In this document: positions 7,797 through 15,557 of the stretch, piece after piece | Position numbering within the stretch: the first letter of the stretch is position 1 | How the letters are laid out: each line of letters opens with the position of its first letter | Origin: SFEL01 sp963640685 | Lineage (GTDB): Bacteria > Bacillota > Clostridia > Christensenellales > CAG-138 | Assembly (NCBI GenBank): GCA_963640685.1 | Contig: CAVIAA010000004.1 | Coordinates: 38,198-102,197 of the forward strand | Direction: 5' to 3' | DNA: 64,000 bases | Made by a program: the position numbers and the translations under genes | Notes under the pieces: generated by a model | The model's database searches: none | What the model was told of the DNA's origin: nothing | Seen by the model: only the letters and a program-made list of their open reading frames with translations

Positions 7797-9890
7797 CTAC
7801 TCATCTTCACTTTCTTCGTCGGAGCCTTCAGAAACAACAGAAATAGAAAATGTCGACTGGTCAACGCCGTATTCTTTTAAGAGATTGTCAATAAAGTGCA
7901 TAATGCCGGACGCAGAAAGATTAGCCTCTAGATAAATGCCTTCTTTTACATTCCATGGCAAGCGCATGCCATCAGGTGTTGTTGCTAAATGTGGATGCTT
8001 ATTTTTCGTTGTATTGCAAGAGTATGTATGCGCTGCAAGCGTTTCCAACTTTCCAGGCATTTTTTTATCAAGCAGATTGATAACATCCAACAACATAAGA
8101 GCGTACTTATTTTGTCGGAAAGTTTCACCATCAAAACGGAAAGCAACCAGTTTTTTATTGGTAACCTTATCACAGTCATCAAGCGTAATTTTAGTCAGAT
8201 ATTCAAACTCGATTCTGTCATCAACAACCTTTTCAATTGGATAACGACTCATTACAATCGCCGCGAGGCGTTTGCTGCGGTTCTGAATATCTGCAATTGT
8301 CCATGTCTCTTTATCCCAGACATCTTTATTAAGGATAACAGCCTTAGAGTTCTCTTTGATGATTTTTCTCTTTTCAGCGAAGCTCTTATTGGAAAGCTCT
8401 GAATTATATCCGGTCACGGAGAGGTTGCCAAGGACATGCAGATAAGTCTCATGATCCTTCTCAGATATATAATGCCACTCAGCACTGAGCATCTGCGGCA
8501 TAATATGCTCTATGGTCAGAGTATCAATGACTAATGTTTCTTTGCCGTCGCCATTCTCAATATCTGTAAGTAGAAATTTGCACAGAGCACTGTTGCCGTA
8601 TACATTAGCCTGATTCAAAGCTCGATCAAATTCCGCATCGAAAGGAACAGCATCTTTGGTAGCAAGAGTGTAAAAGAACTTGTTTATGGCCTCATAATAC
8701 TTTTTCTTGTTTGAGGTAACTTTAAATACGCGACTATAAAGATAGATAAACATTCCGCGCAAACTGTTTGAAGGTATGCCGCATACCATGCGGCGTAGCA
8801 AATAGGAAAGAATAAACTTCAGAACTTTATCAAGTGTGTTTGCATCTATAACGTCTTGCTCATAATCGTCGAAAATATGTAGCAGGAACGGGTAACATGT
8901 TGTCTGTTTTAATTGCCGCAGACTCCTGAGCGTTCTTCTGATAGAGGCAGGATATTTGGAGTCGTCATAAACAAACGCTCTAAAAATATCGGTGTAGTAT
9001 TTGAGCTCCTTCAAACAGCTCTCCTGCGTATAACCATTGCTTTTGAAGAGCTGCACAAACTGTGCATATAGACGGTCGGTATTGACAGGAGCATTTGTTT
9101 TGTACACGATATATTGCATGAAGAACATATTGATATTGGTATAATCATTGCTTTTCTTCAATGCTTTCTCAATGTACAGCCAATAATCCTCATACAGCGT
9201 CTCTTGGTTAGGAGCATTCATCAGCAGGAAGTTGCGTATCAGGTCAGCACTTGACAACTCAAGTCCGGTAGAGTTGATGCTTTCAAAAATAACCTGTGGG
9301 TCATCTTCGCCCTTTTTCAGAGATATATAGACTATCTCTAAGAGTTCCAAAGCTCTGAGAACAGAACCGGCGCTGATGCCAGACTGCACCCATTTTTCAA
9401 TACGCTTGCGGCAAATATCGTAATTGAGCGCTATATGTCCCTCCGGGTCCAGCTCATCCTCTTTATCATTGAGTAAGGCGACAAACTGATCATTGTCCGA
9501 CTTAATCGGTTTCAGCTTTACTTTGTATTCCTCGGCACAGTGTTTGTTGTGGAGATAGTCCTCCCGAATTTCGGCAACACAGTCGTCCTCACCATTTGCC
9601 GCAGCAACATCGGAGAGCGCTTTCAACAGTATCATCATGGTAGTCAGGCGCTGCTGCCCGTCGATGACAGTATAGGTTTGCAGCGAAAAGCTATGCTCCT
9701 TTGTGGACATAAAAACAATGGAGCCAAGAAAATGCTTATCGCCAGTATCTATTATGGTTTTGACATCATCCAAAAGGCAGTTACAATTTGCCTCCGACCA
9801 GTCATAGTTGCGCTGGTAAACTGGAATCTGGAAAAGAACTTTGTTTGTTCCGATAAATTCGCGTAGCATCCATAGTTTGCCTGCATCCAT
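7797..9890 (-). CDS. DUF262/DUF1524 protein (GmrSD-type defence nuclease family)
   Basis: The 697-residue protein begins with the DUF262 ParB-like fold: FQIPVYQRNYDWSE (about 20-33) and the signature VIDGQQRLTTMMIL (75-88). A long helical middle follows, then a DUF1524 region with an HNH-type IEHIMPQ motif and LGNLSVTGYNSELSNK, and a distinct C-terminal domain of about 160 residues. DUF262+DUF1524 proteins include GmrSD, type IV restriction enzymes that cut modified phage DNA; others are uncharacterised. No partner gene is adjacent. The gene is clearly more AT-rich than its surroundings and lies beside tRNA-Ser genes, both signs of horizontal transfer. Target specificity is unknown. Confidence 0.82.
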   Translation of the reverse strand: MDAGKLWMLREFIGTNKVLFQIPVYQRNYDWSEANCNCLLDDVKTIIDTGDKHFLGSIVFMSTKEHSFSLQTYTVIDGQQRLTTMMILLKALSDVAAANGEDDCVAEIREDYLHNKHCAEEYKVKLKPIKSDNDQFVALLNDKEDELDPEGHIALNYDICRKRIEKWVQSGISAGSVLRALELLEIVYISLKKGEDDPQVIFESINSTGLELSSADLIRNFLLMNAPNQETLYEDYWLYIEKALKKSNDYTNINMFFMQYIVYKTNAPVNTDRLYAQFVQLFKSNGYTQESCLKELKYYTDIFRAFVYDDSKYPASIRRTLRSLRQLKQTTCYPFLLHIFDDYEQDVIDANTLDKVLKFILSYLLRRMVCGIPSNSLRGMFIYLYSRVFKVTSNKKKYYEAINKFFYTLATKDAVPFDAEFDRALNQANVYGNSALCKFLLTDIENGDGKETLVIDTLTIEHIMPQMLSAEWHYISEKDHETYLHVLGNLSVTGYNSELSNKSFAEKRKIIKENSKAVILNKDVWDKETWTIADIQNRSKRLAAIVMSRYPIEKVVDDRIEFEYLTKITLDDCDKVTNKKLVAFRFDGETFRQNKYALMLLDVINLLDKKMPGKLETLAAHTYSCNTTKNKHPHLATTPDGMRLPWNVKEGIYLEANLSASGIMHFIDNLLKEYGVDQSTFSISVVSEGSDEESEDE

Positions 9891-10322
9891 ATTCCAATTT
9901 CCTCATTTTTTCAAGTTATTAAGATGTTATTTACAACGGAGTCCAGAAGAAATCTCCAATATATTTTGGCTTACATTTTGCACTATATCATAAAAATCAG
10001 CTCGTTACAACATGTATTGCGTACATGTATCAATACAGCTGCTGCGTTGCATTAAAGCCACGTATGATTTAGTCGAATAGTTTGATTTAGCTGCTACCGG
10101 GCATTACCCTATAAACCAATTGCGAAAGCACAATAAACAAAACAACTCGATAAAAGTAAAAATGCCTGCTCCGAAAAGAACTCCGAGGCAGGCATAATTC
10201 GTAAAAAAGCCCTGAAATCGAAGGATTTGAGCATAAAAAATAAGAACGGCCATTCTGTCAAAATAACCGTTCTTATTTGGCGGAGCAAGAAAAAAGGCCA
10301 CCCTTCGGATGGTCTTTTTTCT
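9891..10322 (-). terminator. Gene-free stretch with three successive minus-strand terminator hairpins
   Basis: No coding region is supported. Bases 9891-10100 are AT-rich leader of the DUF262 gene. Three hairpins follow, each with a T-run on the minus strand: 10162-10195 (ATGCCTGC stem, then TTTTTACTTTT), 10241-10275 (TAAGAACGG stem, then TTTTTT) and 10290-10320 (imperfect stem, then TTTTTT). The sequence TTGGCGGAG, the end of a tRNA-Ser gene, recurs at 10277-10285 between the hairpins. Confidence 0.55.
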
Positions 10323-10457
10323 TGGCGGAGAAGGAGGGATTCGCCCGGTGCGACTGGGGCAGTCGCACCGCCAGCCCGGGGAACTCGTAAACGATACACT
10401 GTATCGTTTACGCCCCTACCGGGGACGACGTTCCCTTCGAATCCCCTCTTCCCTCCA
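10323..10457. repeat. Palindromic element with tRNA-Ser-like inverted ends
   Basis: The left end (10323-10343) copies the last 21 bases of the tRNA-Ser(GCT) gene, including CCA. The right end, read on the opposite strand, begins GGAGGGAAGAGGGGATTCG, an imperfect inverted copy of the left end. Between them lie a perfect 10-bp hairpin (10346-10370) and a perfect 12-bp palindrome with a 3-base centre (10386-10412). This looks like a small non-coding mobile repeat or a shattered tRNA duplication. I cannot tell which from one copy. Confidence 0.55.
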
Positions 10458-10467
10458 TCAGAAACAC

Positions 10468-10493
10468 AAAAGGACACCGGATGGTGTCCTTTT
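10468..10493 (-). terminator. Terminator of the tRNA-Ser genes
   Basis: A perfect 11-bp stem, AAAAGGACACC / GGTGTCCTTTT, has a 4-base loop and lies five bases beyond the CCA end of tRNA-Ser(GCT), with a T-run on the minus strand. Confidence 0.75.
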
Positions 10494-10498
10494 GCATT

Positions 10499-10591
10499 TG
10501 GCGGAGAAGGAGGGATTCGAACCCTCGCGCCAGTCACCCCAGCCTACTCCCTTAGCAGGGGAGCCCCTTACAGCCTCTTGGGTACTTCTCC
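10499..10591 (-). tRNA. tRNA-Ser (anticodon GCT)
   Basis: The minus strand reads GGAGAAG...CTTCTCC with an encoded CCA. The anticodon loop CTGCTAA sits on a five-base-pair TCCC-C stem and contains GCT. There is a long variable arm, as expected for serine tRNA, and a T loop GGTTCGAATCC. It reads AGC/AGT codons. It is followed by the terminator at 10468-10493 and preceded by tRNA-Ser(TGA), 21 bases upstream; the two are probably cotranscribed. Confidence 0.95.
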
Positions 10592-10612
10592 ACGGCATTC
10601 GCTTTGTTGTTC

Positions 10613-10701
10613 TGGCGGAGAGAGAGGGATTCGAACCCCCGGTGCCTTGCGGCATCACCGGTTTTCAAGACCGGCTCCATAAACCACTCGGACATCTCTC
10701 C
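10613..10701 (-). tRNA. tRNA-Ser (anticodon TGA)
   Basis: The acceptor stem GGAGAGA / TCTCTCC pairs perfectly and CCA is encoded. The anticodon stem CCGGT / ACCGG encloses CTTGAAA, giving anticodon TGA. A long variable arm with the GCCGCAAGGC hairpin and a TTCGAAT T loop complete the serine-type structure. It is the first gene of the two-tRNA unit. Confidence 0.95.
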
Positions 10702-10836
10702 ATGTTTCAAGCCCCATAATTATAGCAAACGCCGCAGCCCATGTCAAGCCGCAGGTATAGTTTTTTTGCCGGGCGGGAATTACTACCCCTGCGGGCTGGT
10801 TTGCGCCCGCACTTTATAAAGGAGAAAAAGTATTAA

Positions 10837-11538
10837 ATGAAGGACAGAATACGGCAATTTTTAAACGGCTACGGCATATACGCCGTGCTGCTGCTCTCGG
10901 CGGCGATAGTTGGCATAACGGCGCTTACGACCTTCGGCAAAAAACAGCCGGAGCTTGGCGCAAGCCAAAGCGGGGCGCAAACGCTTGAGCAGGCGCTTTT
11001 GACCGCGCCGACGCCGCGACCCACCCTGCTGCCATCGCCCACGCCAACGCCCAAAGCCGCGGTTATACCCGACATCACCCCCGCGCCAAACAAAACCGCA
11101 GCGCCAACCCCCGCGGCGCAGAAGCTCTCTGCCCCCGTTAAGGGCAAAATACAGTGGCGCTTTGCGGTGAATGAGCTCATTTACTCCAAAACGCTGGAGC
11201 AATGGATGACCCACGGCGGGGTGGATATCACCTGCGCGCTGGGGGAGGAGGTAGTCTGCCCGCTCAACGGGCGGGTCGAGGAGATACGCTCTGACGACAG
11301 TCTCGGCACGCTGGTCAGAATAAGCCATAATGACGGCTTTGAAACGGTTTACGCCAACCTGCGCGAGGAGCCGCCGGTAAAGGCCGGTCAGCCGGTCGCA
11401 GCCGGTGAGGTCATAGGCTACGTCGGCGAAACGGCGGCGGCGGAGTGCGGCGAGGGGGCACACCTGCACCTTGAGGCGCATCAGGGCGGGCAGGCGATAG
11501 ACCCCGAGGCGGCGTTTGAGCTTGCAGGGCAGCGTTAA
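10837..11538 (+). CDS. Membrane-anchored M23 peptidase-family protein, SpoIIQ-like
   Basis: The 233-residue protein has a short cytoplasmic start, one membrane segment (about 15-32, YAVLLLSAAIVGITALTTF) and a proline/threonine-rich linker of about 60 residues. It ends in an M23 (LytM) domain from about 105. The domain keeps the metal-site motifs HGGVDI (about 126-131) and HLHLEA (near 210), so it may be a working endopeptidase. A single TM plus a LytM domain is the layout of SpoIIQ, the forespore protein of engulfment, which in clostridia keeps the metal ligands. That role is inferred. AAAGGAG precedes the ATG. Its last four bases overlap the end of the convergent thiamine diphosphokinase gene. 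Confidence 0.75.
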   Translation: MKDRIRQFLNGYGIYAVLLLSAAIVGITALTTFGKKQPELGASQSGAQTLEQALLTAPTPRPTLLPSPTPTPKAAVIPDITPAPNKTAAPTPAAQKLSAPVKGKIQWRFAVNELIYSKTLEQWMTHGGVDITCALGEEVVCPLNGRVEEIRSDDSLGTLVRISHNDGFETVYANLREEPPVKAGQPVAAGEVIGYVGETAAAECGEGAHLHLEAHQGGQAIDPEAAFELAGQR

Positions 11539-12143
11539 TCCGCGCTCACCCTTATGACCGCAACGGCGCCGGAGAATACCTCAACCTCCGCATCGCCGTT
11601 CGCCCACTCGTTGCTTATGCCGAGCGGAAAGGAATTTGTAAGCTGTGCGGAGTCTATCTGGTATTTCGCGTTGTGAATCGACACCGTGCTCTCGTCGCTG
11701 AGCGAAAGGACGGAAAAATGCCCCTTCTGCTGCGGCAGGGTGAGCTTGCCGCCGCACAAAACGTCTATTTTGCATTTCTCCCCGATTATCGCGGCCTTCG
11801 CCCTGGCCCTTGCGGCAAACAGCAGCGTTTGCAGGTTGCCGAGCAGGTGATCCGCCCTGCCGCCCAGCGCGCAGTACAGCGCAATGCTGTCGCACCCCTG
11901 CTCCAACGCGAACTTTACGGCGTACATGGTGTCGGTGTCGTCCTTTTCCTTTGGCAGGCGAATACAGGATACTCCCTTTGGCAGGGGGCCTGTGTACGAG
12001 TCAAAATCGCCGACTATAAGGTGCGGCGTAAGCCCTGCCCAGAGGGTATACAGCACCCCGCGGTCGCAGGCGATGAGCAGCTCGCATTTCCCCGCACCGG
12101 AGAGGGTGTCGTGCTCCCCGCCGGTTATTATATTGCAGCGCAT
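11535..12143 (-). CDS. Thiamine diphosphokinase
   Basis: The protein (202 residues) transfers a diphosphate from ATP to thiamine, making thiamine diphosphate in the cytoplasm. Supporting motifs are IACDRGVLYTLWAGLTPHLI followed by VGDFDS (about 40-45), KEKDDTDTMYAVKFALE (the metal/nucleotide region) and ALGGRADHLLGN, all typical of TPK. The C-terminal beta domain contains FPLGISNEW. A longer frame opens at 12224, but the start is placed at the ATG at 12143 because AAGGAG lies 8 bases upstream. It is a single gene, convergent with the M23 gene. No thiamine riboswitch was seen upstream. Confidence 0.9.
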   Translation of the reverse strand: MRCNIITGGEHDTLSGAGKCELLIACDRGVLYTLWAGLTPHLIVGDFDSYTGPLPKGVSCIRLPKEKDDTDTMYAVKFALEQGCDSIALYCALGGRADHLLGNLQTLLFAARARAKAAIIGEKCKIDVLCGGKLTLPQQKGHFSVLSLSDESTVSIHNAKYQIDSAQLTNSFPLGISNEWANGDAEVEVFSGAVAVIRVSAD

Positions 12144-12283
12144 ATGCATTTCTCCTTCTTTATGTATAGGGCTCTTGTTTTTTATTTTATCACATATCAA
12201 CTCTCTTCGATATAGCTGTTCCAAAAGGCCGACTTGTGTGGTATGCTGTTAGATATAATAACGCTATGGAGGTTTCAGCCCAA

Positions 12284-13201
12284 ATGCAGCAGCTTAAAAG
12301 ATATTTTGCCCTCGCGTTGTGCATACTGCTACTCGCGCTGCCGGTGCTTGCCGGCGCGGACTTCGGCGATTACTCCGGCGACAGCGACTACGGCGGAAGC
12401 TGGAGCTCAAGCTCAAGCTCAAGCTATTCCAGCAGCTATGACGATTACGGCTCCAGCTATTACGACGACTCCGACGAGGTCACGTTTTTTGACGTATCGC
12501 TGGCCTTCGGAATAGTGATGATACTCGCGGCATACGCTACGATAGGCGACTGGCACAAGTCGAGAAGCGAGAAAAAGAACACGAATGCCGCCCGCGCCGA
12601 GGGCGCAAAGCGCACCGACGCTTCAAAGCTCAGCCCGCTTTCAAAGCTCAAGGCCGCCGACCCCGCCTTTGACGAGGGGGCGCTCGCCGAAAAGCTGTCC
12701 AACCTGTATATGCAGATGCAGAGCTGCTGGACGGCAAAGGACATTGAGCCGCTGAGGCCGTACTTTACCGATGCATTCTTTACCCAGCTGGAGCGGCAGC
12801 TAAACGGGCATAAGAGGCGCGGGGTGACAAACTACGTTGAGCGCATCGCGGTGCTTGGCGTTGAGCTGCGCGGGTTCTTTACCTCGGGCGGCGAGCAGCA
12901 CCTCATAGCCGAGCTGCGCACGAGGATAGTCGACTACACGCTGGAGGACAAATCCGGCGAGCTGGTATCCGGCAATAAGAACAAAGAGAAGTTCATGACC
13001 TACGAGTGGGAGCTGACCCGCGCCGAGGGCAGCAAAACGGAGGCGAGCGCCGGCGTAAAGAGCATCACCTGCCCGGGCTGCGGCGCGCCGATGTCCATAA
13101 ACACCACCGCAAGGTGCGAATACTGCGGCAGGGTAGTTACGCTGAACCACGCAGACTGGGCGATATCCGCCATACGCGGCATATCACAGCGGACGGTATA
13201 A
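12284..13201 (+). CDS. Secreted/membrane protein with Tim44-like domain and C-terminal zinc ribbon
   Basis: The protein (305 residues) has a signal-type hydrophobic start (YFALALCILLLALPVLAGA) and a low-complexity Ser/Tyr/Asp tract (about 25-65). A second hydrophobic helix (SLAFGIVMILAAYATIG) precedes a Tim44-like domain from about 135 (LSNLYMQMQSCWTAKDIEPL). At the C-terminus is a four-cysteine ribbon, CPGCG...CEYCG. Tim44-like domains in bacteria occur in membrane proteins of unknown role. The start at 12284 is chosen because GGAGG lies 11 bases upstream and a TATAAT box at 12254-12259 would place transcription start after the alternative ATG at 12266. It is followed 21 bases later by the Rrf2 regulator. 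Confidence 0.7.
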   Translation: MQQLKRYFALALCILLLALPVLAGADFGDYSGDSDYGGSWSSSSSSSYSSSYDDYGSSYYDDSDEVTFFDVSLAFGIVMILAAYATIGDWHKSRSEKKNTNAARAEGAKRTDASKLSPLSKLKAADPAFDEGALAEKLSNLYMQMQSCWTAKDIEPLRPYFTDAFFTQLERQLNGHKRRGVTNYVERIAVLGVELRGFFTSGGEQHLIAELRTRIVDYTLEDKSGELVSGNKNKEKFMTYEWELTRAEGSKTEASAGVKSITCPGCGAPMSINTTARCEYCGRVVTLNHADWAISAIRGISQRTV

Positions 13202-13222
13202 GCATTGTTTTGAGGTAAGCAC

Positions 13223-13648
13223 ATGATATCCACACGGGGAAGGTATTCCGTAAGAATTTTGCTGGAGCTTGCGGGGCGGCCGGCGGGGGAGTTCATACCC
13301 CTGAAGGAGCTTGCCGCGAGGCAGGATATATCGCTCAAGTACGTTGAAAGGATAATGCCGCCGCTCAAGGCCGCGGGGCTGGTTGAAACCACGCACGGCA
13401 TCGGCGGCGGTTACCGCCTTGCGGTATCGCCGGACAGCTGCACCATCTGGGATATACTGAAGGTTGCGGAGGGGAGCATGGCGCCGGTCGCCTGCCTTGA
13501 AAACGGGGTCGAGCCCTGCCCGAGGGCTGCGGAGTGCCGAACCCTCCCCGTCTGGAAGGGGTACTACGACCTTACGAAGGGCTACTTTTCCTCGCTGACC
13601 CTATCCGACGTCATGAAAGCGCCGGAGGGCGGAAGCTATGTGATTTAG
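13223..13648 (+). CDS. Rrf2-family transcriptional regulator (CymR/IscR-like)
   Basis: The 141-residue protein is a typical Rrf2 regulator. An N-terminal winged helix (STRGRYSVRILLELA, LKELAARQDISLKYVERI, GLVETTHGIGGGYRL) is followed by a dimerisation helix and a cysteine-bearing loop, CLENGVEPCPRAAEC (about 92-106). Three cysteines in that loop are where IscR-type members bind an iron-sulfur cluster, whereas CymR-type members control cysteine synthesis through CysK. Its position close to cysK, and the dyad operator found in the cysK promoter, make CymR-like control of cysK likely. That target is inference. It converges on the TtcA-like gene across a shared terminator. Confidence 0.87.
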   Translation: MISTRGRYSVRILLELAGRPAGEFIPLKELAARQDISLKYVERIMPPLKAAGLVETTHGIGGGYRLAVSPDSCTIWDILKVAEGSMAPVACLENGVEPCPRAAECRTLPVWKGYYDLTKGYFSSLTLSDVMKAPEGGSYVI

Positions 13649-13659
13649 CGCAAAAATCG

Positions 13660-13689
13660 AAAGGCGCTCCCAAGCGGAGCGCTTTTTTT
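13660..13689. terminator. Terminator after the rrf2 gene
   Basis: Stem CGCTCC / GGAGCG with a 5-base loop, extended by A/T pairs and followed by TTTTTTT on the plus strand. It sits at the convergent end of rrf2 and the TtcA-like gene. Confidence 0.75.
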
Positions 13690-14515
13690 ATGCCTGTTTG
13701 TCGTAATCATCTAAGAAATGCACCCTTTTGCCCTTTGTCTTGTAGGCAATTACGGTATCGAGGCTGACGTTTTCCACGCTTTTGAATATGTGCGCTTCGA
13801 CCGCGGGGTTGGTCTTTTTAAGCTCGCGTATCAGCCGCTTTACCTCCTGCCGTTTTGAGGCGGATTCGTCCGTTTCCGCGGCCTCGGTCAGCCTGCATGC
13901 GCAGCGCAGAAATTTCAGCCCGTTTTCCTCCCTCCAGGCGATTATATCCTCCTCGCGTATGTAGTACAGCGGGCGTATGAGCTCCATTCCTTCAAAATTC
14001 GTGCTGTGCAGCTTTGGCATCATGGTCTGTATCTGCGCGCCGTACAGCATTCCCATGAGTATGGTCTCGATAACGTCGTCATAGTGGTGCCCTAAGGCTA
14101 TCTTATTGCAGCCGAGCTGCCGCGCGTAGCGGTAGAGGTAGCCGCGCCGCATACGCGCACAGAGGTAGCAGGGGGATTTTTCGATGTGGGACACCGACTC
14201 GAATATGTCGGTCTCGAATATGCTTATCGGTATGCCGAGCTTTTCTGCGTTGTGCTCTATCATGGCCCGGTTTGCGGGGCTGTACCCCGGATCCATAACG
14301 AGATAGCGCAGCTCAAAGGGGAACTTATGCTGCCGCTCCAGCTCCTGAAACAGCTTTGCCATGAGCATTGAGTCCTTGCCGCCGGAGATGCACACGGCGA
14401 TGCTGTCCCCCTCCTTTATCAGCTCATAGTCCCTTATCGCCCTCGTGAACGGCCGAAAGAGCCGGTTTTTGAACCGGCCCCTTATGCTCTCCTCAACTGT
14501 TATCGCCCTGTCCAT
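13688..14515 (-). CDS. TtcA-like adenine-nucleotide alpha-hydrolase (tRNA thiolation type)
   Basis: The 275-residue protein has the PP-loop ATPase motif CISGGKDSMLMAKLF (about 43-57) and the cysteine pair CYLCARMRRGYLY (about 115-127). The GHHYDDVIETILM motif of TtcA/TilS-type enzymes and a later RCACR cysteine pair are also present. TtcA uses an iron-sulfur cluster to thiolate cytidine-32 of tRNA with sulfur from a cysteine desulfurase; related clostridial proteins may do other sulfur chemistry. Its start codon overlaps the cysK stop by one base (TGATG), so both are cotranscribed and probably translationally coupled. This puts sulfur supply and sulfur use in one operon. Confidence 0.82.
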   Translation of the reverse strand: MDRAITVEESIRGRFKNRLFRPFTRAIRDYELIKEGDSIAVCISGGKDSMLMAKLFQELERQHKFPFELRYLVMDPGYSPANRAMIEHNAEKLGIPISIFETDIFESVSHIEKSPCYLCARMRRGYLYRYARQLGCNKIALGHHYDDVIETILMGMLYGAQIQTMMPKLHSTNFEGMELIRPLYYIREEDIIAWREENGLKFLRCACRLTEAAETDESASKRQEVKRLIRELKKTNPAVEAHIFKSVENVSLDTVIAYKTKGKRVHFLDDYDKQA

Positions 14516-15447
14516 CAGTCAGCAAACATCGGGGTGGAAAGGTACCTGTCGCCGGTATCCGGCAGCAGCGCAACAATGGTCTTGCCCTCGTTTTCCGGCC
14601 GCTTTGCAAGCTCAACAGCCGCCCAGAGCGCAGCGCCGGAGGATATGCCGACAAGCACCCCCTCGGTGCGGCCTATCTCCTTACCTGTTGCGAATGCGTC
14701 CTCGTTTTCAACGGGTATGATCTCGTCGTATATCCCGGTATCCAGCACCTCCGGCACAAAGCCCGCGCCGATGCCCTGTATCTTGTGCGCGCCTGCAACG
14801 CCGGTCGAAAGCACGGCGGAGCTCTTTGGTTCAACGGCGACTATCTTTATTGCGGGGTTTTTGCCCTTCAAATACCTGCCGACGCCGGTTATTGTGCCGC
14901 CGGTACCGACGCCCGCTACGAATATATCCACCTTGCCGTCGGTATCCTCGTAAATTTCGGGGCCTGTGGTCTCAATGTGCGCCTCGGGGTTTGCGGGGTT
15001 TACGAACTGACCCGGGATAAAGCTGTTCGGAATTTCCCTTGCAAGCTCGTCCGCCTTTGCTATCGCGCCCTTCATGCCCTTTGCGCCCTCGGTGAGCACA
15101 AGCTCCGCGCCGTAGGCCTTCATCAGCTGCCTGCGCTCAACGCTCATGCTGTCCGGCATAACTATAATTATGCGGTAGCCCCGCGCCGCGGCGACGGATG
15201 CAAGGCCAATGCCTGTGTTGCCGGAGGTCGGCTCGATTATGACGCTGCCCGCCTTTAGCAGCCCCTTTTGCTCCGCGTCGTCTATCATCTTCCTTGCGAT
15301 CCTGTCCTTAACGCTGCCTGCGGGGTTGAAATACTCCAGCTTGCCCAGCAGCCTTGCCTTGAGGCCGTGCTTTTTTTCGAGGTTGGTCAGCTCCAGCAGC
15401 GGGGTGTGGCCGATAAGCTGATCGGCCGAGGTGTAGATCTTAGACAT
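14515..15447 (-). CDS. cysK: Cysteine synthase A (O-acetylserine sulfhydrylase)
   Basis: The 310-residue PLP enzyme makes cysteine from O-acetylserine and sulfide in the cytoplasm. It has the N-terminal IGHTPLLEL and the PLP-lysine motif NPAGSVKDRIARKM (lysine near 47). The substrate loop EPTSGNTGIGLA (about 73-84), the phosphate-binding GTGGTITG (about 182-189) and the C-terminal GISSGAAL are also present. Length and motifs are fully canonical. AAAGGAG precedes the ATG. It heads an operon with the TtcA-like gene. The promoter (15509-15537) is near-consensus, and a dyad just downstream of the -10 box suggests repression by an Rrf2/CymR-type regulator. Confidence 0.95.
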   Translation of the reverse strand: MSKIYTSADQLIGHTPLLELTNLEKKHGLKARLLGKLEYFNPAGSVKDRIARKMIDDAEQKGLLKAGSVIIEPTSGNTGIGLASVAAARGYRIIIVMPDSMSVERRQLMKAYGAELVLTEGAKGMKGAIAKADELAREIPNSFIPGQFVNPANPEAHIETTGPEIYEDTDGKVDIFVAGVGTGGTITGVGRYLKGKNPAIKIVAVEPKSSAVLSTGVAGAHKIQGIGAGFVPEVLDTGIYDEIIPVENEDAFATGKEIGRTEGVLVGISSGAALWAAVELAKRPENEGKTIVALLPDTGDRYLSTPMFAD

Positions 15448-15484
15448 AGTTGATATCTCCTTTAAAATAAATTCGCTCTAAATA

Positions 15485-15499
15485 CTACCAACTTGGTAG
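15485..15499 (-). promoter_or_regulatory. Dyad operator in the cysK leader (candidate Rrf2/CymR site)
   Basis: The sequence CTACCAACTTGGTAG is a perfect 7-bp inverted repeat around one central base. It lies where the cysK transcript should begin, and a further degenerate copy (TTGGTGGTAT, 15501-15510) adjoins it up to the -10 box. Binding there would block transcription start or early elongation. The regulator is inferred to be the Rrf2 protein at 13223-13648. Confidence 0.65.
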
Positions 15500-15508
15500 G
15501 TTGGTGGT

Positions 15509-15537
15509 ATTATACCGCCGCCCTTTTAGCCTGTCAA
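15509..15537 (-). promoter_or_regulatory. Consensus sigma-A promoter of cysK-ttcA-like operon
   Basis: On the minus strand TTGACA (15532-15537), exactly 17 bases, then TATAAT (15509-15514): a perfect consensus. Such a strong promoter normally needs a repressor, consistent with the adjoining dyad. Confidence 0.9.
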
Positions 15538-15557
15538 GGGGGGGAGAGCAGAATTTT

